Shown: piece by piece, positions 57,733 through 64,000 of the stretch
How the letters are laid out: the number at the start of each line of letters is the position of its first letter
How positions within the stretch are numbered: the stretch's first letter is position 1
Assembly: GCA_907165275.2 (NCBI GenBank)
Contig: OU015655.1
Coordinates: 4,042,501 to 4,106,500, forward strand
Origin: Zygaena filipendulae
Taxonomy: Eukaryota; Arthropoda; Insecta; Lepidoptera; Zygaenidae
Length of the DNA stretch: 64,000 nucleotides
Direction: 5' to 3'
Notes under the pieces: model-generated
The model's database searches: none
What the model was told of the DNA's origin: nothing
Seen by the model: the letters and a program-made list of their open reading frames with translations, nothing else
Made by a program: the position numbers and the translations under genes

Positions 57733-57890
57733 CTATTTTGGAGTTCTCGCGGGAATATGGTATTGAAAATATAGCCTATGTTACTCAGGGATAATGTCGA
57801 TAGCATTGTAATGGTGAAAGAATTTTTGAAACCGGTTCAGTAGATTTTGCGTTAAATCCTAACAAACAAACAAAAAAATCAAATCCATAA
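57733..57890 (-). mobile_element. Family H copy in inverted orientation, joined tip to tip
   Basis: TTTTGGAGTTCTCGCGGGAAT, TAGCCTATGTTACTCAGGGA, GAAACCGGTTCAGTAG and CCTAACAAACAAACAAA: an inverted H body lacking its terminal hairpin. The junction with the preceding copy is at the shared CCCGCGGGA word. Confidence 0.7.
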
Positions 57891-59340
57891 TACAATTAGT
57901 ATTTCCAGGATCCTTCGATTAATTATAACAATATTTCATTTCGAGTGCTGAAAACTAATAAGTGACTTTGCTTGCTAGCGCTATTTTGAGCAAAAATGAT
58001 GTGAAATAAGGATTTGTGACGAATTTACGACAACTTTCACTTACCTGTGACGAATTTTTGCTACATGTGTATGGAGTTTACAAAATGTGATGAATTTAAA
58101 TTGTAACGAATTTACAACAACCCGTATACAACGTGTTAATAAGTTAACCAAAAACCTGATACACCCCATTTAAAAAAAATTAACAATAATGTGACTAAAA
58201 TATAAATTATGTTAAAAAAATGTATAGTTTAAAACTTTATTCAACATTAGTTTGGAGGTGACTTATCTACGAAATTTCAAGCGCTACGCCCGCACCTACG
58301 TGTTAACGACCAATTCGATTTCTTTGCTACAGACCGCGTACGCGCCAAATATTGTATTAAAAATCATTTAGACATGGGCTAGTAAAAATTATAAAATAAA
58401 ACTTATATTATAACAAGGTGCGATCGATTCGGAAGTCGATTCTGAGCAAACTACTTTCTAGTTTTCAGTTAATTCATTAACACATTGTAGATAACAATGA
58501 ATAGAGACGAAGAAATAGGTAAGTAGGTACATAGGTAATGTGATAGATATTTGACGTTTTTGTTTGCTGCTTATAAGTATCTATACGTTTATTGGTAATG
58601 TATATTTTCAGATCGGGTACAACGCTATTAAATTTCCTGTTATAGTGTCGTTATAATATTCGTGATACATCAAATAGTTAAGCTATCATATTTTACCTAA
58701 ACACACGTTTCAGTCCTCTTCTATACTCAATATTTGTATGTAATAAAACTCAAAGACTATTAACTCAATTTTTTTTTTCACTTATCAGTGTTCCTAAGTG
58801 ATCTAGGATAGTTTATATCCCGGAATTCCCGCGAAAACTTAGAAACTAACGCGGGTGAAAGCGGGAAAGCTAGTAAGTTTGATTCAGGTGCCCGGAAATG
58901 TTAAACACTTATTCACTTGTGCGATTATTATCGTAGCTTCGTCGAAGTACTATAATAGTTTTGGTATTTGCTATAACTCTCGAGAGCGACATCAAATAAT
59001 AAATACACATACAAACAATTATCGGTTTGTTTGTGTTTGCTCTACTACTAAAAGCTCGTCACACCGCCGTTTTAGCAACCATACCTACTTAGACCTACAT
59101 CTTCGCCGGACAAACGGAGTTCAGGTGTCATATTGATGTGATATGGGTTTTATTAGCTAACTGTGCTCCCTTTAGGTATATATTCATACCTGAAAGAAGA
59201 ATACAGATTGATTAGGTAATCGAAGTGATATTTTTGTTACAGCCGACTTTATATGGGCTACTTTCGTGTCAACTTATGCTGTAACTAATTAATTTAGGTG
59301 AACTATAGTGCATGGTTTTTTTATACGTCATAGGACACAG
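57891..59340. other. Non-coding stretch with one H tip
   Basis: Apart from the H 3' end at 58811-58873, nothing recognisable. A 93-codon frame at 58855-59136 begins inside the H tip and is not a gene. Confidence 0.45.
58811..58873 (+). mobile_element. Family H 3' tip
   Basis: TATCCCGGAATTCCCGCG, AACTAACGCGGGTGAAAGC and GGGAAAGCTAG: a short 3' end of an H element. Confidence 0.65.
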
Positions 59341-59410
59341 GGAAGTTTTTATCGCTGGCTTCCCGCGGGAACTCCGAAATTACCGCGGATGAAATCGCGG
59401 GGATAGCGGG
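59341..59410 (+). mobile_element. Family H 3' tip
   Basis: TTCCCGCGGGAACTCCGAAA, TTACCGCGGATGAAATCGCGGGGATAGC: the plus-strand end of an H copy facing the inverted copy that begins at 59428. Confidence 0.65.
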
Positions 59411-59427
59411 ATGTTTTATTATTATTA

Positions 59428-59692
59428 CTAGCTGTCCCCCGCGATTTCATCCGCGGTAATTTCGGAGTTCCCGCGGGAATTCCGGGAAAAAGTTGACGGC
59501 CCTGACAGTATTTTACGGTGATTAGCTGTTCCCCACATAAATTCCGGAGTTCCCGCGGGAATTCCGGGATAAAATCTATCCTATCTTTTAAGTTAGACCA
59601 TATTATAAATGGTTACAAAATTTTATCAAAACCCGTTCTGTAGTTTCTGAGTCCATCGCGGACAAACAACGTGACACGTGATTTATATATAT
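59428..59692 (-). mobile_element. Family H copy, double-ended subfamily
   Basis: Reads A|CTAGCTGTCCCCCGCGATTTC, TTCCCGCGGGAATTCCGGG, then a second GATTAGCTGTTCCCCAC block and TCCATCGCGGACAAACAACG. It has the same structure as 36947-37167. Confidence 0.8.
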
Positions 59693-60381
59693 TCAAATTT
59701 ATTTATTAATCCACAAATATACAATATGACTATAATATATCTCGCCAACCTATAAATAAGTTGTTGGCGAGGAAGCGCTCATCTTAGTTTTAATAATTAT
59801 AATTGTATGTCTATATTATCTAATTAACAACTTATCTATTTACGTACTTAAACTTAACTTTAACAACCTTGAAATAAAAAGGATATTACTAGACTGTTTT
59901 GCCTAATAATAGACTTTTTGTTTAATTTTTTTAGTTTTGTCTATACATTTATCCTTCAAGTAGACGAGCCCAAGTTAGTTTATGTATGTAATTACGTCAA
60001 ATAGGATTAAGACCGAATCGAATTTCTACAGCCGACTGAGCGCATCCCCTTATATAAATAGACGTCACTTCGTTTAAACTGCATGTTCTAGTTATACGCA
60101 TGAGTCGTTACGAAGTGATGTGTTATGTACATCATCATATATGCACTTAGTGTAAAAATAAACGAAGGAAATAGGAAATATTCAAGCTCTCTACAATAAT
60201 TCATGCTTAGATACTTACATGTAATACTGATAAATAGGAATACCAACAAAATATAATAAACTCTTCAATATACATAGAACCTAATTGAGACTTGACAACA
60301 GATTTTCAACCAGGAATCGAACACCAAACCTCTTAATTAGCTGTAGGTAAGGCAGGATCACCATCGCGTTTTTATAATACA
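59693..60381. other. Non-coding stretch with SINE-like remnant
   Basis: A box B-like GTTCGATTCCTGG is present on the minus strand at about 60315, suggesting an old tRNA-derived SINE. A small hairpin CTCGCCAAC/GTTGGCGAG lies at 59741-59771. No gene. Confidence 0.4.
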
Positions 60382-60935
60382 CTAGCTGTCCCCCGTGGTT
60401 TCCCTCGCGGTAATTTTGGTTCCTGTGGGAATTCAGGGATAACAGTACCCTATTTGTCACTCAGGATCACTGTAGCTTTCTATAAGTGAAAGAATTTTCA
60501 AAATCGGTTCAGCAGACCCAGAGATTACACCCTTCAACGTCACAAACTCACAATGGGCATGTTGACCAATTTTTATTTTTTAGTCCGTCTTGTAGATTAT
60601 TAAAAAATATTGGACACGTATTTTTTCTTTTTTTACGTAATCAAAAAATAACGGCGATATATTGAGTTGAAATTCCGCGTGACGTCACTATTCTGACAGT
60701 TTGTACGGCGGTTTTAGCGGTTAGTGACGTCACGCTCACGACCCCCTCACCCTAAACTTTAATGCGCTTTATCTCTGTATATTTTAATTTATTTAAAAAA
60801 GCAAAATATACGTGTCTATTGTTTTTTTTTTTTATTTTCTAATTGACGGAATAATTAGAATTTTGATTTTCAAAAGTAGTCCACATCCCCATTCACAAGC
60901 TCACAAACTTCACCTCTTTATATGTATATTAGTTT
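60382..60935 (-). mobile_element. Family H copy interrupted by a family M element
   Basis: The 3' end A|CTAGCTGTCCCCCGTGG starts at 60382. The body runs to GTCACAAACTCACA at about 60552, is interrupted by the M copy, and resumes TCACAAGCTCACAAACTTCACCTCTTTATA to about 60935. The uninterrupted arrangement is visible in the copy at 57001. Confidence 0.8.
60555..60890 (+). mobile_element. Family M miniature element, full length, nested in an H copy
   Basis: GGGCATGTTGAC at the left and GTCCACATCCCC at the right, with AT on both sides, 336 bp. The two CRE-like TGACGTCA boxes are intact at 60680-60687 and 60725-60732, 45 bp apart as at 18553. It is the best-preserved copy, and younger than its H host. 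Confidence 0.85.
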
Positions 60936-61499
60936 AGGTATAGACAAAAATAACACAACACGATAAATTATAGAGAAAACCCTAGACAAAATGTGGGTTA
61001 GCTCGGGTGAGTAACCTTTAGATATGGTTTGCAGGCGTATCAGCGACTGTACTACAGAAAGGGACGTTTAATGACCCTTAGGTATAATCCTTTCGCGCGT
61101 GCTCAGTATTCATGAACAATGTATGTTATTGGATTATTACTTCAAACAATGTTTCATATTTTTAAATATTTGGGACGAGTATCATCAATAAATCCCTCGC
61201 TTAACATTACATCCTGTTTAAATAATACTAAAATAATAACAGGTATGAATAGTATCCGAGGGATTTCCGGGACAAAAGCACTCTATGTCCTTCTCTATAC
61301 TCCTGACAACATTTATGCAAAATTTCATGGATGGAGCCATGCGTTAAGCGTATCAAACTAACTTAATCTTAGGAGGAATAACTTGAAGTCATTCTATACA
61401 TTAAAGAAGAACATAACGTGGGTAGATATTAATATCACTTGATATTTATTTACATAATATTTTAGTAAATACCTATAGGTAATCACTACATAGTATAAA
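60936..61499. other. Non-coding stretch
   Basis: An H-like middle piece at about 61262-61330 (TTTCCGGGACAAAAGCAC, AACATTTATGCAAAATTTCATG). No gene was seen. Confidence 0.45.
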
Positions 61500-61691
61500 A
61501 CAAAGTCGCTGTATAAAACTGTATAAAACAAAGTCTGTCCTTATACCTTTAAAACTACGCAACGGATTTTCATGCGGTTTTCACCAATAAATAGAGAGTG
61601 GTTTATGAGGAAGGTTCATATCTGTATTTTAACCTGGAATTTCCGCGGGGACTCCGAAATTACCGCGGGTGAAACCGCGGGGGACAGCTAG
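61500..61691 (+). mobile_element. Family H copy, diverged subfamily
   Basis: CAAAGTCTGTCCTTATACC, ACGGATTTTCATGCGGTTTTC, then GCGGGTGAAACCGCGGGGGACAGCTAG|T. Same subfamily as the minus copy at 17399. Confidence 0.75.
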
Positions 61692-62930
61692 TGTTTTATA
61701 TAATTCAAATAATAGGGATTACGACGACCGATACAGTCACATTGATATGTTTCGAGACAACCAAAATAGCCATATCACTATGCTAAAAATAGCCCCAATA
61801 AAATAAATATATACATATATATATATAGGTATATATTTAAAACCCAATTAAAATACATCTACGTCATAAGCTAGGATCGATTAGAACTCAATTCCAACTT
61901 TGACCATTCCTTACTCGTCTTCATTGTGGTATGCTGTATATTTCTATAGTAAGAATATTATTTCTGATTTGTGTGGTTGTGACCATGTGTTTTCCCTTAC
62001 CAAATAAATCGCTAATTTTATTGTATGTATTTAAAATAAAATTATGCAGGTGGTCAACAATTTTACCAGCGATATTATTTTTAGGATTTCTGCTTGTCAG
62101 CCGAAATTATTGAACCTGCCTTTCAGCGTTGTCTCACTTAGTATAGACTCGTTATTTATAAACGCTACATGAACTAGATACGCTCTCAACTTTTTGTGTT
62201 CTTCATTGTCCAGCGCAATTAATAAGACAGAGAATATCTTGATAGCCTGTAAAGTTTGAGTAGTTGAGTATTAATTAATACGGGCTTTATAGTCAAGCTT
62301 AAAACAAAGCTTTGTTTAATTGCAATCGTTTTGCAGAGATAGAATATAATATTATGATCATTTGAAAGCACAAAGTTCTGGACGCAGCGTAACTCCAACG
62401 TACTTTGAAATATTTCATGCACAAAGTCCCATGAAACGGTTAGTAATTATCATAAACAATGTCATCATGGGTCTTAAAAATCTCCATAACCTTACAGACC
62501 TACGTTTACGTTTATTTGGAATCGGAAGAGTGAAGAATCCTAGATGTATTTACATTTTACGTAGATACCTAGGTAGGTACTTAGTTTTTATTCCGGTTAC
62601 AAAATGACAACTTTTAAAAGCACGTAAACATACATGGTAAAAGGCATGCAGTTTGGGTGTACGTGTATATAGGTCGGTATTTTAATTGAAGAATAAATAA
62701 AACAAAGGGTAACAATTAAACATTAAAAATTAAAATTTTCAAACATATTTTCACTATCCCTTTTAAAAGGTAGCATCCCAAGAATAGAGTTCTGCCATCG
62801 ACGCCTGTGTTTTTAGAATTATATTTACTTTCTATTGTAAAGTGCCACCGTTAACTTAAGAGGATCGATCGTCCCAACTTGGAACTTCGGCTAGTTAGCA
62901 CCAGAAGTGTTATGAAGTGGGATTTTGTAC
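61692..62930. other. Non-coding stretch
   Basis: AT-rich, with a (TA)n-like tract near 61808-61832. Short frames only; none convincing. Confidence 0.45.
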
Positions 62931-63302
62931 ATTCGAGTCCACCTGATGAAAGTGAATCGGCGGCGTCACGTGAGCATCGATCGCGGCGACGGCGGCACGG
63001 CAGCGGGATTCACGAGGATAATGACGGATGAATTGTTAAAGGTTTCTCACATTTCGGCAGCGGTGCGCGGTGGGCGGGCGCGGCGGCGTATTGGGGCGGC
63101 CCGACGGGAGAGAACGAGGCGAGGGGTCGATAACAACGGAGCGAGCCGAGTGGTGTGCAGTGTGGTAGAGTGAGCTGAGCGAGGCTGACGTGCCTCCTTA
63201 GGGCTCCTCGGCGCCACACTACGCTCGCGGGTCACGCGACTCTGCGTCGTGCACGCGCTAACGGAACGGCGCCGCTGCAACCTGTCACAAGGTCAAGTAA
63301 GT
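62931..63302 (+). promoter_or_regulatory. GC-rich island 4: candidate promoter and first exon with splice donor
   Basis: A CpG-rich block (ATCGATCGCGGCGACGGCGG through CTAACGGAACGGCGCCGCTG) stands out from the AT-rich flanks and ends at a consensus donor GTAAGT (63297-63302, preceded by GGTCAA). Open frames exist on both strands but differ in every frame and show no domain. A transcription start with an untranslated first exon, spliced to something beyond the window, is the simplest reading. No TATA or initiator could be fixed. Confidence 0.4.
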
Positions 63303-63922
63303 GTCACCCATGATTCTCCTGTCCCTGACACATATTCAAATACAACCTGTAGCCTGTAACTGAAGCTTGAAACAATCATAATCCAAAATTGGAAAGAGTA
63401 CTTACTTAAGATTTACTTTTATCTTATTGTTTAGTCACACAAAAATAGCCAAGTGTGATACGAGCATGCTACGTTTATTTTCAGAAGTAATGTTTTTATT
63501 CCTTTATATTTCTAATAATTTTTTCATGTCTAAGACATTACGTAATATGTAGTTATTTCGTAAACTTTGTTTGGTGTAACTATACTGTAGAAACATTAAA
63601 CACTGCATGGCTTTGTCTACACAATGGTATACGGTACCGTAAATTACTCCTCCGCTTAATTGGTAGCGTGTATGCGGTGATTAATTTGCTGATGTTTATG
63701 GCCTTTTGACTTAGCGGTCGAGGTCTTGCGCGAAATATGGCACGGCTAATGGAATCCATGATATTGTCGAAGTATAAAGATGAAATATGTATTTGCATTA
63801 AACCTCTCACGTCGTACCAAATTTCTGAACCACAATCTGTTTATACGACGAATGAGGGTGTATCTGAGGTTGTTTATGAATTTAAAACAATTTCCAATAC
63901 ATTATAAATATTATATATTATA
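63303..63922. other. Non-coding stretch
   Basis: AT-rich DNA to the right of the candidate donor. No gene or repeat was identified. Confidence 0.45.
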
Positions 63923-64000
63923 CTAGCTGTCCCCCGCGATTTCATCCGCGGTAATTTCGAAGTTCCCGCGGGAATTCCGGGAAAAAAGTACCTACTCTAC
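63923..64000 (-). mobile_element. Family H copy, cut by the window edge
   Basis: A|CTAGCTGTCCCCCGCGATTTC and TTCCCGCGGGAATTCCGGG: the 3' end of an H element on the minus strand, nearly identical to the start of the copy at 59428. It continues past the window. Confidence 0.8.

Noticed and set aside
3404..64000. Regularly repeated CCGCGG-rich blocks considered as a CRISPR-like or satellite array
   Set aside because: The copies are dispersed on both strands with variable spacing, have Helitron-type ends, and lie in eukaryotic DNA; there are no uniform spacers and no cas-like genes.
1..64000. Frequent TAGGTA/TACCTA words considered as a specific signal
   Set aside because: They occur throughout without fixed position or partners and are a general compositional habit of many lepidopteran genomes (from memory).

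Overview
The window looks like nuclear DNA from a moth or butterfly. It is AT-rich and gene-poor, shows introns with GT/AG borders, and is full of short dispersed repeats of types familiar from lepidopteran genomes. There are no bacterial signatures (no operons, no Shine-Dalgarno sites, no densely packed genes). The species cannot be told from the sequence alone.

Only one host gene can be supported well: a two-exon gene at 31539-32667 (+) encoding a polar protein of about 350 residues with no recognised domain. Three further places (14405-14520, 25101-25216, 62931-63296) look like promoters or untranslated first exons of genes whose bodies I cannot see.

The other protein-coding material is a decayed retroelement at 53415-56621 (-). 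It is a 5'-truncated BEL/Pao retrotransposon with part of the reverse transcriptase connection region, RNase H, integrase and the integrase C-terminal domain, broken by one frameshift, followed by a 3' UTR and a probable 184-bp LTR. It sits inside an older miniature transposon.

Most of the rest is non-autonomous transposon sequence. Family H is Helitron-like: it starts TCCTACTAATATTATAAA, ends with a GC hairpin and CTAG, and inserts between A and T. It has about 30 complete or partial copies on both strands, several in head-to-tail arrays (15706-16395, 30712-30966, 33550-33951, 57001-57732). Family M is a miniature element of about 320-340 bp with GGGCATGTTGAC-type terminal inverted repeats. 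It is flanked by AT dinucleotides and carries two CRE-like TGACGTCA boxes in its best copies (5085, 9145, 9765, 18553, 53189, 60555). Family P has CCGACTTCCAAAAAGG at one end (1385, 13184, 22535, 37460). There are also single elements with terminal inverted repeats (2005-2128, 6850-7006, 9664-10142, 50854-51929).

Layout: 1-14400 AT-rich DNA with H, M and P copies; 14400-17700 promoter-like block and a triple H array; 17700-30700 mostly featureless, with a perfect 104-bp inverted repeat at 22821-23144 and a promoter/first-exon candidate at 25101; 30700-34000 H copies flanking the two-exon gene; 34000-50850 sparse, with strong hairpins (35209, 38316, 49292) and GC-rich islands (36050, 43490, 44304, 47560); 50854-51929 a 1.08-kb inverted-repeat element; 53189-56704 the M/BEL composite; 57000-61700 dense H copies with a nested M; 62931-63296 a GC-rich first-exon candidate; an H copy runs off the right edge. 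I found no convincing cellular multi-gene system. The most unusual items are the near-perfect long hairpins, the M family that distributes CRE-like sites, and the orphan gene.
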